Source: Burkholderiales bacterium (GTDB lineage Bacteria; Pseudomonadota; Gammaproteobacteria; Burkholderiales; Casimicrobiaceae). Taken from it: a DNA stretch of 32,116 nucleotides. The stretch spans positions 1 through 32,116 of the forward strand of contig JANXUB010000215.1 of assembly GCA_025352105.1 (NCBI GenBank), read 5' to 3'. The translations under genes were made by a program, and so were the position numbers. The notes below the pieces were generated by a model. It was given only the letters and a program-made list of their open reading frames with translations, had not been told where the DNA came from and did no database searches. This document shows, piece by piece, positions 7,489-15,795 of the stretch. How positions within the stretch are numbered: position 1 is the first letter of the stretch; each line of letters starts with the position of its first letter.

Positions 7489-8889
7489 GTGTCACCCGTG
7501 ACCACAGCTACCATCGTCTCGACTGCTGCATCCGCCCCGAAGCAACCCTCTGCGCCAGACCCGCTGCTGTCCGCGCTCATACTGCCTACGCTGCTTCGCT
7601 TTGCGCTGCCCAACATGGCCGCGATGTTGTCGACCGCGTTGGCAGCGATTGCCGAGACGACGTACGTCGGCAGCTTTGGCGTCGCGTCGCTAGCTGCGAT
7701 GGCGCTGGTGTTCCCGATGATCATGCTGCAACAGATGATGTCGGCAGGCGCGATGGGCGGTGGGGTGTCGTCCGCCGTGAGTCGAGCTCTTGGTGCAGGA
7801 GACACCTCGCGCGCAAATGCACTGGCAGTCCATGCGATGTGGATCGGGCTTGGCGCAGGGGCGGCTTACATGGCATTGATGCTGGTGTTCGGTCCGACAA
7901 TTTATGCGATGCTGGGCGGTAGCGGTGATGCCTTGACGCAGGCGGTTGCGTATTCGAATGTTGCATTCGTCGGGTCCATTGGCGTGTGGCTTACGAACAC
8001 GTTTTCGTCGGTCATTCGCGGCTCGGGAAACATGAAAGTACCGTCCGCGACCTTTCTCGCGGTGTCGGTCACTCAGGTGCTCGTCGGTGGTGCGCTGGGG
8101 TTGGGCTGGGGGCCATTTCCGCGCTGGGGCATGCCGGGGGTCGCTGCGGGTCAGGTGATTGCGTACGGCGCAGGCGCAGTGTTTTTGTATTTCTATCTGC
8201 GTTCGAGCGGTTCGCGGGTGCGGCTCGCTGTATCGACGACGCCGGTCAAGCGTGAGTTGCTACGCGACATTCTCAAGGTAGGTGCGCTGGCCTGCATATC
8301 GCCCGTGCAAACCGTGCTGACGATTTTGATTTTGACGCGACTCGTGGCGCAGTTCGGCACCAATACGCTCGCGGGTTACGGCATTGGTACACGACTCGAA
8401 TTTTTACTGGTACCGATTGCGTTCGCAATCGGCGTAGCGTCCGTGCCCTTGGTAGGCATGGCCATCGGCGCGGGCAAGATTGCCCGGGCACGACGCGTGG
8501 CGTGGACGGCGGCGGCTGTTGCAACGGTCGTGCTTGGCCTGCTCGGACTGCTACTTGCGCTTGCGCCTGACTTGTGGACAAATTTATTTACGCAGGACGC
8601 CAGCGTCGTGTCTTCCGCTGCGGTGTATTTTCATTGGGCTGGACCCGCCTACGGACTTTTCGGACTGGGTCTTTGTCTGTACTTCTCGTCGCTCGGCGCG
8701 GGTAAGGTGGGTGGCCCCGTGCTGGCGGGCACGCTGAGGCTTGCGGTGGTCGCGATTGGCGGCTGGATGCTGGCGGCGGCGCAGATGCCGCCATGGACGA
8801 TTTTTGCGCTCGTGGCGCTGGGGATGGCAGCTTATGGATTGGCGATGGTCGTCGCAGTGCGTGCGACGAGTTGGGGGACAGAGCGCTAA
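7489..8889 (+). CDS. MATE family efflux transporter
   Basis: An inner-membrane cation-coupled multidrug/toxin exporter of the MATE (NorM/DinF) family. The 466-residue product has about twelve hydrophobic segments arranged as two similar halves. Family features include an early FALPNMAAMLSTALAAIAETTYVG helix pair and a second-half segment GTNTLAGYGIGTRLEFLLVPIAFAIGVASVPLVG. No ATG lies before the first transmembrane helix. GTG 7489 (or GTG 7498) must therefore be the start, leaving a 30-residue polar N-terminus. The Shine-Dalgarno is weak. It appears to be a single-gene transcription unit ending at the hairpin around 9007. Substrate unknown. Confidence 0.93.
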   Translation: MSPVTTATIVSTAASAPKQPSAPDPLLSALILPTLLRFALPNMAAMLSTALAAIAETTYVGSFGVASLAAMALVFPMIMLQQMMSAGAMGGGVSSAVSRALGAGDTSRANALAVHAMWIGLGAGAAYMALMLVFGPTIYAMLGGSGDALTQAVAYSNVAFVGSIGVWLTNTFSSVIRGSGNMKVPSATFLAVSVTQVLVGGALGLGWGPFPRWGMPGVAAGQVIAYGAGAVFLYFYLRSSGSRVRLAVSTTPVKRELLRDILKVGALACISPVQTVLTILILTRLVAQFGTNTLAGYGIGTRLEFLLVPIAFAIGVASVPLVGMAIGAGKIARARRVAWTAAAVATVVLGLLGLLLALAPDLWTNLFTQDASVVSSAAVYFHWAGPAYGLFGLGLCLYFSSLGAGKVGGPVLAGTLRLAVVAIGGWMLAAAQMPPWTIFALVALGMAAYGLAMVVAVRATSWGTER

Positions 8890-8997
8890 GTGTCTTGCCA
8901 CGTGCCGTGATATTCGCGGCTGTCGCCGGAACGCAGGACGGCGGGCAGTACCCGCCCTAAGAGTGCGACTGCAACATCGTTCGCGGAGATATTTCGC

Positions 8998-9028
8998 AAA
9001 AAAAAACTCACCGAAGTGAGCCTTTTTT
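8998..9028. terminator. Bidirectional intrinsic terminator
   Basis: A CTCAC-CGAA-GTGAG stem-loop (9007-9020) is flanked by nine A on the left and six T on the right, so it would work in both directions. It separates the convergent MATE gene (plus) and the end of the liv operon (minus). A further GGCGGG/CCCGCC hairpin at 8940-8956 lacks a T-run. Confidence 0.85.
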
Positions 9029-9070
9029 GTTGCAGGCGTCTCTGGAATGCAACGCCTGATTAACTACCGG

Positions 9071-10225
9071 CTACCGCTTGTTCAACATCGGCAAAGTCGC
9101 CGTCACCACTTGCTTGCCGTCTTTCACTTCTACGAGGAAGCTTTCGCGGTCAATGTCGCCTTTGTCGTCAAAGCAAACGTCAAGCAGGATGCCTGGGTTG
9201 TCTTTAGCTTTGAAGCATGAATTTTTCATCGCGGCGGCAATCGCCGTTCCATCCGTGCTCTTGGCTTTTTCAATCGCGGCCTTCAGCATGTAGGCCGAGA
9301 AGTAGCCCTTGATGCCGTTGTGATCGGGCTTCGCTTTGTATTCTTTTTCGTATTTGGCCCCAAAGTCCTTGAACGCAGGGGCGTCGGCCGTGAGGCCCAC
9401 ATGACCGCGAACGCCGTTGGCTGCGCTGCCGGCAAGCTCAATCACCTTGGCCCCCATCAACGTAGTTTCGCCCACCATAGGTTTGTCGTAGCCCTGTTTG
9501 CGCAGTTCTTTGAGCAAGCGCGCCGACTCTTCTTCGTTCAGGTACGCGAACAACGCATCGGCATTTGCCTGCTTGATGCGGAGCACGGCCGAGGACATAT
9601 CGACCTGGCCCGGATCGGTTGAAATGTCGGCAGCCACTTTAATGTTGCGTGAGCCGAGTTCCTTGACGATAGAGTCGCGACCGCCTTTGCCGAAATCGTT
9701 GTTGACGAAAGCAACCACCACCGATTTCGCCTTGAGCTCGGTCGCCATGTAGTTGGCAACCTTCGGCATACCCATCGACTGATTGAACGATGAACGGAAG
9801 ATGTACGGATTGCCTTGAGCCGTTACGTTCGACGCTTCGCCGCCAGTGAAGTTGGGAATATTCGCCTTCTGGCTTTCGGTCTGGCTGACCAGAATCGAGC
9901 CCGAAAATACCGGCCCGAAAATCGCTGTGACTTTTTCGTCAATCGCCTTGACCGTCATCGCTTTGGCGATGGCGGGTTGCGACTGGGTGTCCATCTCCAT
10001 CGACTCGATCTTCTTGCCCATGATGCCACCAGCGGCGTTGATTTCAGCGAATGCGAGCTTGGCACCATTGCGATACTGACTGCCAGCAGCAGTACCGCCG
10101 CCCGAGAGCTCAACAACTTGCGCGACTTTGATCTGCGCGGATGCGGAAACTGCGACGAGCGCAGCAGCGACTGCCACGGCGGCAGCGGTGAGTTGGCCAA
10201 GGGATCGGCCGATTGTGGTTTTCAT
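9071..10225 (-). CDS. Branched-chain amino acid type ABC transporter substrate-binding protein (LivK-like)
   Basis: The periplasmic receptor of the adjacent LivHMGF transporter. The 384-residue product has a Sec signal peptide (residues 1-31, ending SASAQ) followed by IKVAQVVELSGGGTAAGSQYRNGAKLAFAEINAAGG, typical of type I receptors with two alpha/beta lobes. ATG 10225 has a strong Shine-Dalgarno (AAAGGAGG), so the upstream in-frame extension is rejected. It is the last gene of the liv operon, 58 bp after livF. A receptor placed last is common for aromatic-acid Liv systems in Burkholderiales. The ligand may be a hydroaromatic or aromatic acid rather than an amino acid. That is inferred from the QuiC-like genes at the head of the operon. 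Confidence 0.92.
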   Translation of the reverse strand: MKTTIGRSLGQLTAAAVAVAAALVAVSASAQIKVAQVVELSGGGTAAGSQYRNGAKLAFAEINAAGGIMGKKIESMEMDTQSQPAIAKAMTVKAIDEKVTAIFGPVFSGSILVSQTESQKANIPNFTGGEASNVTAQGNPYIFRSSFNQSMGMPKVANYMATELKAKSVVVAFVNNDFGKGGRDSIVKELGSRNIKVAADISTDPGQVDMSSAVLRIKQANADALFAYLNEEESARLLKELRKQGYDKPMVGETTLMGAKVIELAGSAANGVRGHVGLTADAPAFKDFGAKYEKEYKAKPDHNGIKGYFSAYMLKAAIEKAKSTDGTAIAAAMKNSCFKAKDNPGILLDVCFDDKGDIDRESFLVEVKDGKQVVTATLPMLNKR

Positions 10226-10283
10226 GGTTTTTCCTCCTTTAGAAAACGATAGTGAGTAACGAGAAATCTGTGGGTTGCGTTGA

Positions 10284-11036
10284 CTATTTGGCGGCGTGGC
10301 CACCCAGAAAAAGCCGGTTCAAATTAGGGTCATCCAGCAACTCGGCAGCGGGTTTATCGACGGCCAGTGTGCCCATCTCCAGCGCCAGCGCACGGTCAGA
10401 ATACTTGAGCGCAGTGCGCACATTTTGCTCGACCATTAGCACGCTCTTGCCTGAATCCGCCAATTTTCGCAGCAACGTCATCACGTCCTGCACGATGATC
10501 GGTGCCAGCCCGATTGACGGTTCATCAATCAACAGAACCTCCGGCTTCACAAGCAAAGCGCGCCCGACTTCAAGCTGCTTCTGTTCGCCCCCGGAAAGAG
10601 ACGCGGCCCGCGAGTCGGTGCGCTGCGCGAGCCGTGGGAACAATTCCATCACCTCGGCAATTCGCTCCTTGAGCAAAGCCTTCGGCAAATGCAATCCTCC
10701 CAGTTCAAGGTTATGCAACACCGAGAGCGAGCCGAACAGGTTGCGGCCCTGTGGCACGAAGGCGATGCCCTTGGAGAGCAACTGTCGCGGCGTGCGTCCG
10801 TTAATGACTTGCCCGTTGAAGCGTACCTCGCCAGAGCGCGGTGTCAGCATCCCAAAGAGCGTTTTGAGAACGGTCGATTTACCTGCGCCGTTGGGTCCGA
10901 TCAACAACGTGATCTCGCCTTTTCTGGCGTCCAGCGTCATCTCGTTTAACACGGTCAAGTGGGTGTAGCCCGCCACGACTTTGTCGAATTCGATCAAAGG
11001 GGGAGTTTTCAGGTTAGTTTGCGAGCTAATTTCCAA
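10284..11036 (-). CDS. livF: ABC transporter ATP-binding protein LivF
   Basis: One of two ATPases of the Liv-type importer. The 250-residue product carries Walker A GPNGAGKS (residues 47-54), signature LSGGE (147-151) and Walker B VLLIDEP (167-173), and the FVPQGRNLFGSLSVLHNLELG segment specific to LivF. The frame is open to 11123, but that would run deep into livG. The best start is TTG 11036, placed 6-7 nt after a GGAGG Shine-Dalgarno. This gives an 11-bp overlap with the end of livG and indicates translational coupling. No ATG is available between the livG stop and the conserved region. The protein works on the cytoplasmic face with LivG, LivH and LivM. Confidence 0.93.
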   Translation of the reverse strand: MEISSQTNLKTPPLIEFDKVVAGYTHLTVLNEMTLDARKGEITLLIGPNGAGKSTVLKTLFGMLTPRSGEVRFNGQVINGRTPRQLLSKGIAFVPQGRNLFGSLSVLHNLELGGLHLPKALLKERIAEVMELFPRLAQRTDSRAASLSGGEQKQLEVGRALLVKPEVLLIDEPSIGLAPIIVQDVMTLLRKLADSGKSVLMVEQNVRTALKYSDRALALEMGTLAVDKPAAELLDDPNLNRLFLGGHAAK

Positions 11037-11766
11037 GATACGCCTCCAGCACAGCGCGATTGCCCTGAATTTCTTCCGGTTTTCCAACAGCGAGAACTTT
11101 GCCTTCCACCATGCAGACCACACGATGGCAGAGCTTCATGATGAAATCCATGTTGTGTTCGATCACGACGAAACTGCCGCCCTGCTTTCTGTTGAGTTCA
11201 ACCAGTAACTCGCGTAGTCCGTCGACGAGTGACGGGTTGACGCCGGCGCAGGGTTCATCCAGCAACACAAGTCGTGGCTTTGGCATAAACGCCATCGCGA
11301 TGTCGACGAGTTTTTGCTGACCGTAGGACAGCGATCCGGCAGGCAAGTCAGCCACGTGATTGAGTCGGAACAGATCGAGCATTTCCTGTGCACGATCGGC
11401 GAGGCCGTTGTCCGGTGGCGCGAACATGCGACCCCAGAAGGTGCCCGTGTGCTCCTGTGCGGCAAGGATTAAGTTGTCGCGCAACGAGAGCTTGCCGAAC
11501 ACTTGCAGGTTCTGAAACGTACGGCCAATGCCAAGGCGGGACAACTCCAGCGGCGATCCGCCCGAGATGTCTTTCCCTTCAAACTCGACCCTGCCGGTAT
11601 CCGGTTTGATCTGGCCGAGAATCGAGTTAAACAGCGTAGTTTTTCCGCTGCCATTCGGACCGATGACGCCCAGGATTTCACCCGGCTCAACCTCAAAGCT
11701 GACGCCGCCAACCGCTTGAATCGCGCCGTAACTTTTCTTGATGTCGTGGACGGAAAGGATGCTCAT
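11026..11766 (-). CDS. livG: ABC transporter ATP-binding protein LivG
   Basis: Second ATPase of the Liv importer, 246 residues. Walker A GPNGSGKT is at residues 36-43, signature LSYGQ at 146-150, and Walker B LVLLDEP at 166-172. The insert GIGRTFQNLQVFGKLSLRDNL and the C-terminal AYLGN ending are typical of LivG. ATG 11766 overlaps the livM stop by 4 bp (ATGA), and its own end overlaps livF, so the ATPase pair is tightly coupled. The frame extends upstream to 12228 only as an overlap with livM and is not a real extension. Confidence 0.95.
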   Translation of the reverse strand: MSILSVHDIKKSYGAIQAVGGVSFEVEPGEILGVIGPNGSGKTTLFNSILGQIKPDTGRVEFEGKDISGGSPLELSRLGIGRTFQNLQVFGKLSLRDNLILAAQEHTGTFWGRMFAPPDNGLADRAQEMLDLFRLNHVADLPAGSLSYGQQKLVDIAMAFMPKPRLVLLDEPCAGVNPSLVDGLRELLVELNRKQGGSFVVIEHNMDFIMKLCHRVVCMVEGKVLAVGKPEEIQGNRAVLEAYLGN

Positions 11767-12779
11767 GCGGCCGCTCCTTTCACACCTGCCGATGCTGCAG
11801 CCTCGGCGATTTGTTTTTGCTTCGCTGCACGCTTTGCCTGCGAGAGTTGCCATGCTTCTTTCATCGAAAGCAATCCACCGGGCAACCAGATCATCATGGC
11901 AACCGCCGTGAATCCGAACACTGCGAGGTACCAGTCCTTCAGGAAGCGCAAATACTCCGGCAAAAGGAGCGCAATCGCAGCGCCAAGTACCGGGCCATAA
12001 AACCGCCCGGAACCGCCGATCACCACCATCATCAAAAACAAGAGCGAATTGGAAATACCGAATGGCGCCGGCTCGATGAAGTTCACCAGCGGCGCGAACA
12101 AAGCACCCGCGATGCCCGCGTAAGCCGCACCAATCGCGAACGACATCAGCGTGTATGCCGTGATGTTCACGCCGGTGCTTTCCGCGCGAATCGGGTTGTC
12201 GCGCAATGCCGCAAACGCCCGTCCCCACGGTGACCGCAACAGAAGCGCAAGTAGCACTCCGAAAACAATCGTCACCGCAAGCACCAGAAAGTAGAAACTC
12301 GTATTGCTCTCAAGCGTCATGCCGAAAAAACCAGGACGCTTGATGTTCTGAATTCCAAACGTGCCACCCGTCAGCCATTCTTCGTTGCGGAAAAACAAGA
12401 CCAACAACAAATTGAATCCAAGTGTCGCAAAACCAAGGTAATGCAATTGCACTCGGAGCGCCGGAAATCCGATGGCGAGCCCGAGCACGAAGCAAATCAC
12501 GATAGCCACCGGCGAGGCAATCCAGAATGAAATTCCCGCCTTCATCATGATCGCAACCGTGTATGCGCCAACCCCCATAAAACCTGCGTGACACAACGAT
12601 TTCAGTCCGGCGTATCCGACCGTCAGGTTCAAGCCCATTGCCGCGATAACGTAGACGAGCCAAAGTGATAGCAAGTAGAGGCCGTAAGTTTTGAGCATTG
12701 ACGGAGCGAGCAACAGCGCACCCAGAGCGAGCCCCAAAAAAACCATGTGCTGCGTCGAAAGTAGTTTGACGTTCTTCAT
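11763..12779 (-). CDS. livM: Branched-chain amino acid type ABC transporter permease LivM
   Basis: Inner-membrane permease of the Liv-type importer, 338 residues with eight to ten hydrophobic segments. The family signature region is visible as LNLTVGYAGLKSLCHAGFMGVGAYT near residue 50, with the coupling region around LRDNPIRAESTGVNI. It pairs with LivH. Start ATG 12779 overlaps the livH stop (ATGA), and its own stop overlaps livG (ATGA). An Ala/Lys-rich tail of about 25 residues follows the last membrane helix. Confidence 0.95.
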   Translation of the reverse strand: MKNVKLLSTQHMVFLGLALGALLLAPSMLKTYGLYLLSLWLVYVIAAMGLNLTVGYAGLKSLCHAGFMGVGAYTVAIMMKAGISFWIASPVAIVICFVLGLAIGFPALRVQLHYLGFATLGFNLLLVLFFRNEEWLTGGTFGIQNIKRPGFFGMTLESNTSFYFLVLAVTIVFGVLLALLLRSPWGRAFAALRDNPIRAESTGVNITAYTLMSFAIGAAYAGIAGALFAPLVNFIEPAPFGISNSLLFLMMVVIGGSGRFYGPVLGAAIALLLPEYLRFLKDWYLAVFGFTAVAMMIWLPGGLLSMKEAWQLSQAKRAAKQKQIAEAAASAGVKGAAA

Positions 12780-13651
12780 ACTTTCCTCTCTTGCGGGGTT
12801 CCGAGCAGCCCATCCGGTTTGATCAGAATCACCGTCAAAAACAGCGCCAACGCCACACCATCCTTGTACGCAGGCGTCAGATAAGCACCAGCAAGATTCT
12901 CCAGGACGCCGACCAGAATGCCGCCGAGTAGAGCGCCTCGCGAATTGTTAAACCCGCCGATGATTGCTGCGAAAAAAGCCTTCAGACCTATGTTGTCGCC
13001 CATGTCGAATTTGGCGAGATACGTTGGCGTGATCAAGAGCGCAGTGACCGTCACCAGAATCGCGTTGATTGCAAACGTATAAAAAATCATGCGCTTGACA
13101 TTGATGCCCAGCGCTTCTGCGGCGAACGTGTTTTGGGCGACGGCCTGCATCGCGCGACCCGTAATCGTTTTATTCAAAAACGCTTGTAAGCCAACCACCA
13201 TCAGGCCCGCGAATACCAGCGCTCCGACATCACTGTATGAGATCGTCACGCCCGCCAGCTTGAACACTTCATCTCCGAAGATGCTCGGGAACGGATGAGG
13301 CTCAGCGCTGTAGCTCGCCTTCACAAAGGACTTGAGTCCGATTGACAAACCAAGCGTTGCGACGACCACAGACACCACGCCGCTACCGCGCATCGGATCC
13401 ACAATCCATTTCTTGAACGCCGCACCCAGCACCAGTATCGAGAGCGCCACCGCGACGATAAACGAGGCCCATAGCGGCAAACCCATCGACATGCCAATCA
13501 GCATGGCAAAGGCGGGCAGCATGACGAACTCGCCCTGCGCAAAGTTGATGGTGCCCGCCGCCTGCCACAACAGCGTGAAGCCCAGAGCCGCCATCGCGTA
13601 GATGGCCCCCGTGGCAACGCCGCTCAACAAGAGCTGCATGAAATCGGTCAT
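12776..13651 (-). CDS. livH: Branched-chain amino acid type ABC transporter permease LivH
   Basis: Partner permease of LivM, 291 residues, all-helical membrane protein. The N-terminal GVATGAIYAMAALGFTLLWQAAGTINFAQGEF and the coupling motif region ITGRAMQAVAQNTFAAEALGINV are diagnostic. ATG 13651 has an AGGAGG Shine-Dalgarno. It begins 63 bp after the QuiC-like TIM-barrel gene on the same strand, with no terminator seen between them, so the transporter is probably co-transcribed with the two catabolic genes upstream. Confidence 0.95.
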   Translation of the reverse strand: MTDFMQLLLSGVATGAIYAMAALGFTLLWQAAGTINFAQGEFVMLPAFAMLIGMSMGLPLWASFIVAVALSILVLGAAFKKWIVDPMRGSGVVSVVVATLGLSIGLKSFVKASYSAEPHPFPSIFGDEVFKLAGVTISYSDVGALVFAGLMVVGLQAFLNKTITGRAMQAVAQNTFAAEALGINVKRMIFYTFAINAILVTVTALLITPTYLAKFDMGDNIGLKAFFAAIIGGFNNSRGALLGGILVGVLENLAGAYLTPAYKDGVALALFLTVILIKPDGLLGTPQERKV

Positions 13652-13714
13652 AGGGTCTCCTCCTTTTATCGTTGCGTGCAGGCAACGATGTGTCTCGTGT
13701 TTCTGGCTATTGGG

Positions 13715-14605
13715 TCAGTGGTTGATACTTCGTGAAACCGTTCTCGGCAAACTGCGCCGCTCACTCTGCGCAGCGACCCACATCGCCGCATTGCGCGCGC
13801 GCAACGCCACGGCCTCGCCGGGCATCTGTACGTAATCGTCGTTGAACACTTCAAAGCTCCAGTCACCCCGGTAGCCCGCGCGATCAATCATGCGAATCAT
13901 CCGGGAAAGTTCTGCGCTGTGCACGCCCTCGCCGGGGAACACGCGCAGATGGCGCGCCGTTTCGATGCGCTCTTCTGGCGTGCGAACAGCGCTCCACAAG
14001 AAGTCCGAGAGCTGCACAAACGCAACGCGCTCACCTGGAATCGTCGACAGCGCATCAAAGTCAGTGCCGTTCAAACTGCAATTGGCAAGCACATGAAACG
14101 AATCGATACACACGCCCAGATTGTCGCGGTCCGCGCGCTGCACGATCTCCCACGACAACGCAAAATCATTCACATATCGGCCCCAGGACAACGCCTCAAA
14201 ACCCACGCGAATGCCTAGCGGCGTGGCAAGCATGGCCACTTTACGCAGGTCCGCCGCGATATGATCAATGTCACCGGATGCATGGGCCGAGGTTGAAGAG
14301 CAAATCAGCAAACGCTCAGCACCAACCGCTTCGCACAACTTGAGCATGGTTTTGACAGTCTCAATTTTGTAGCGATGCAGCGGGCCAGACAGCCCCTCAT
14401 AGTCGCGCATCACCTGAATGGCGTTCACCCGAAGACCTGACAGCCGCACTTCGTTTAGGGCGGCTTCATAGCCGTCAGGATGACCGACGAGGTCTTTGGC
14501 CCACAGCGTAATCTTCGTGAATCCTGCTGCGACGTTGGCGTCTAGCTTGCTCTCCAGCGAACCTGCAAGCGTGATCGTGTCCATCGAAAAATTGGCGAGA
14601 TTCAT
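13715..14605 (-). CDS. TIM-barrel sugar phosphate isomerase/epimerase family, QuiC1-like 3-dehydroshikimate dehydratase domain
   Basis: Probable 3-dehydroshikimate dehydratase, converting 3-dehydroshikimate to protocatechuate in the cytoplasm. The 296-residue product is an AP-endonuclease-2/xylose-isomerase-type TIM barrel. It matches the N-terminal half of QuiC1 from memory: FEALSWGRYVND, CIDSFHVL, IPGERVAFVQLSD, RHLRVFPGEG and SFEVFND. The predicted metal ligands are present: Glu137, Asp168, His171, Gln198 and Glu252. ATG 14605 follows a GGAG Shine-Dalgarno. The first in-frame start upstream (TTG 14623) has none. QuiC1 proteins are normally about 600-residue fusions with a C-terminal HPPD-like domain. 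Here that domain is a separate gene upstream (14736-15623). Function is inferred from motifs. Hydroxypyruvate isomerase or another epimerase is the alternative. Confidence 0.78.
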   Translation of the reverse strand: MNLANFSMDTITLAGSLESKLDANVAAGFTKITLWAKDLVGHPDGYEAALNEVRLSGLRVNAIQVMRDYEGLSGPLHRYKIETVKTMLKLCEAVGAERLLICSSTSAHASGDIDHIAADLRKVAMLATPLGIRVGFEALSWGRYVNDFALSWEIVQRADRDNLGVCIDSFHVLANCSLNGTDFDALSTIPGERVAFVQLSDFLWSAVRTPEERIETARHLRVFPGEGVHSAELSRMIRMIDRAGYRGDWSFEVFNDDYVQMPGEAVALRARNAAMWVAAQSERRSLPRTVSRSINH

Positions 14606-14735
14606 ATCAACTCCAGGCGGCAAATCTTGTCAATGCGGTCATTGTTGAACTGCGTGCTGTCAATCGCAGAATCCTTGGCCAACTCTCCAGACGATTCAGT
14701 AACCAGAAACACGCGTCTGGCACCGAAGAATGGAA

Positions 14736-15623
14736 TCACGCTGCGGCCTCAGCCGCTCCAAGATGACTCTTCACAAATTCAAATGAAGTGCCGCCGAGGT
14801 AAGTCACGGCTCCCTTGTCGCTGGTGTGAACACTGTAACTTTCTATGAATGTCACGCCGCGAGTAGAAAGCTGCGCGACCAGTGCCGTGATGTCCGGCGC
14901 ACCAAATCCAACACGCGTCAATTTCTCTTGCCAAGCCAAAACTGCGGCCTGCTCCGGCGGCTCAACCAGTTGCAGATAAAACTTGCGACACGGACTCTCC
15001 AGCAGTGTTCCCTTCGGCAACACCCCGAAATACTGGCCTTGCGGCAGTACCGTGAAGCCAAACAATTCCTTGTAGAAATCGACCCATTCCTTGGTGCGCG
15101 CTTCTTCAATCGCTTGGACGATACCGAAGAAGTGCATGCCCGCAATTGCCGGCGGCGCGTCGTAGCCTGAGGGCAATTTTTTGAAGTCCACGTCGTAAAT
15201 CGAGAATTCTTCGTAGCGATCAACGAAGTAGATAACGCTGTCACCTACGCCCATGATGCCCGGAATGTTCAACTCCATCGCACCGGCGCGCGGTGAGGCA
15301 TTGCCTGCGTAGTTATCGGTGATAGGCCACGCGCCTTTTTCAATACAGTGTGAATACGCGGCGGCAGCGTCGCGCACTCGAAGCGCGAATGCTTTAAGGC
15401 GTGGCGCCTGCGCACCTTCGTCGGCACTGCCTGCGACCGCCGGGTCGGCATTCACGATGACATTCATTGCCCCCGCACGGTAGAGCACGATCTCGCGCGA
15501 GCGATGGCGCGCCACCGCAGCAAAGCCCAAGCGCTCTAGCGCCGCGCCGAATGACTGCGGCTCCAGTGTGACGTATTCCACGTATTCGATACCGTCAACA
15601 CCGAGAGAATTTGTCGTGTTCAT
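14736..15623 (-). CDS. VOC superfamily, 4-hydroxyphenylpyruvate dioxygenase-like protein (QuiC C-terminal-domain homologue)
   Basis: The 295-residue product has two VOC halves, as in 4-hydroxyphenylpyruvate dioxygenase and the C-terminal domain of QuiC1. The first (GIEYVEYVTLEPQSFGAALE, RHRSREIVLYRAG, IYFVDRY) spans about residues 10-150. The second (AGMHFFGIVQ to SFEFVKSHL) spans about 160-288. Of the three HPPD iron ligands, His164 and Glu282 seem conserved. The middle His position aligns with Arg237 (TRVGFGAPDI against the usual QHIA-x4-DI). True HPPD activity is therefore doubtful, and a structural or regulatory partner of the TIM-barrel enzyme is more likely. It is the first gene of the seven-gene operon, 172 bp from the divergent IclR gene. 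The Shine-Dalgarno is weak. Confidence 0.8.
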   Translation of the reverse strand: MNTTNSLGVDGIEYVEYVTLEPQSFGAALERLGFAAVARHRSREIVLYRAGAMNVIVNADPAVAGSADEGAQAPRLKAFALRVRDAAAAYSHCIEKGAWPITDNYAGNASPRAGAMELNIPGIMGVGDSVIYFVDRYEEFSIYDVDFKKLPSGYDAPPAIAGMHFFGIVQAIEEARTKEWVDFYKELFGFTVLPQGQYFGVLPKGTLLESPCRKFYLQLVEPPEQAAVLAWQEKLTRVGFGAPDITALVAQLSTRGVTFIESYSVHTSDKGAVTYLGGTSFEFVKSHLGAAEAAA

Positions 15624-15722
15624 TTATTCACCGCACGCTTTTGCTGCAATGGATTTGTTCGCTGAAACTGTAACTACATTCGCTTTGTCGTCGCGACGAA
15701 TTCATATTTACCTTGCAAATGT

Positions 15723-15752
15723 TTGTGCGATAAACGCACAAGTGTGCGATAA
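15723..15752. promoter_or_regulatory. Candidate IclR/PobR-type operator: three TGTGCG half-sites
   Basis: TTGTGCG (15723-15729) and CGCACAA (15735-15741) form a perfect 7-bp palindrome with a 5-bp spacer. TGTGCGATAA at 15724-15733 recurs directly at 15743-15752. A palindrome plus a third direct repeat is the described organisation of PobR and PcaU operators. The site lies between the divergent operon start (15623) and the regulator start (15796). It overlaps a possible -10 (GATAAT, 15748-15753) for the regulator gene, consistent with autorepression. Confidence 0.65.
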
Positions 15753-15795
15753 TAGAACACAGGCCGAAAGACAAGTCAAGCAAAGGCTCAAAAAA

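Noticed and set aside
15568..15795. N-terminal extension of the IclR regulator
   Set aside because: It would cover the operator and part of the divergent gene and has no IclR similarity.
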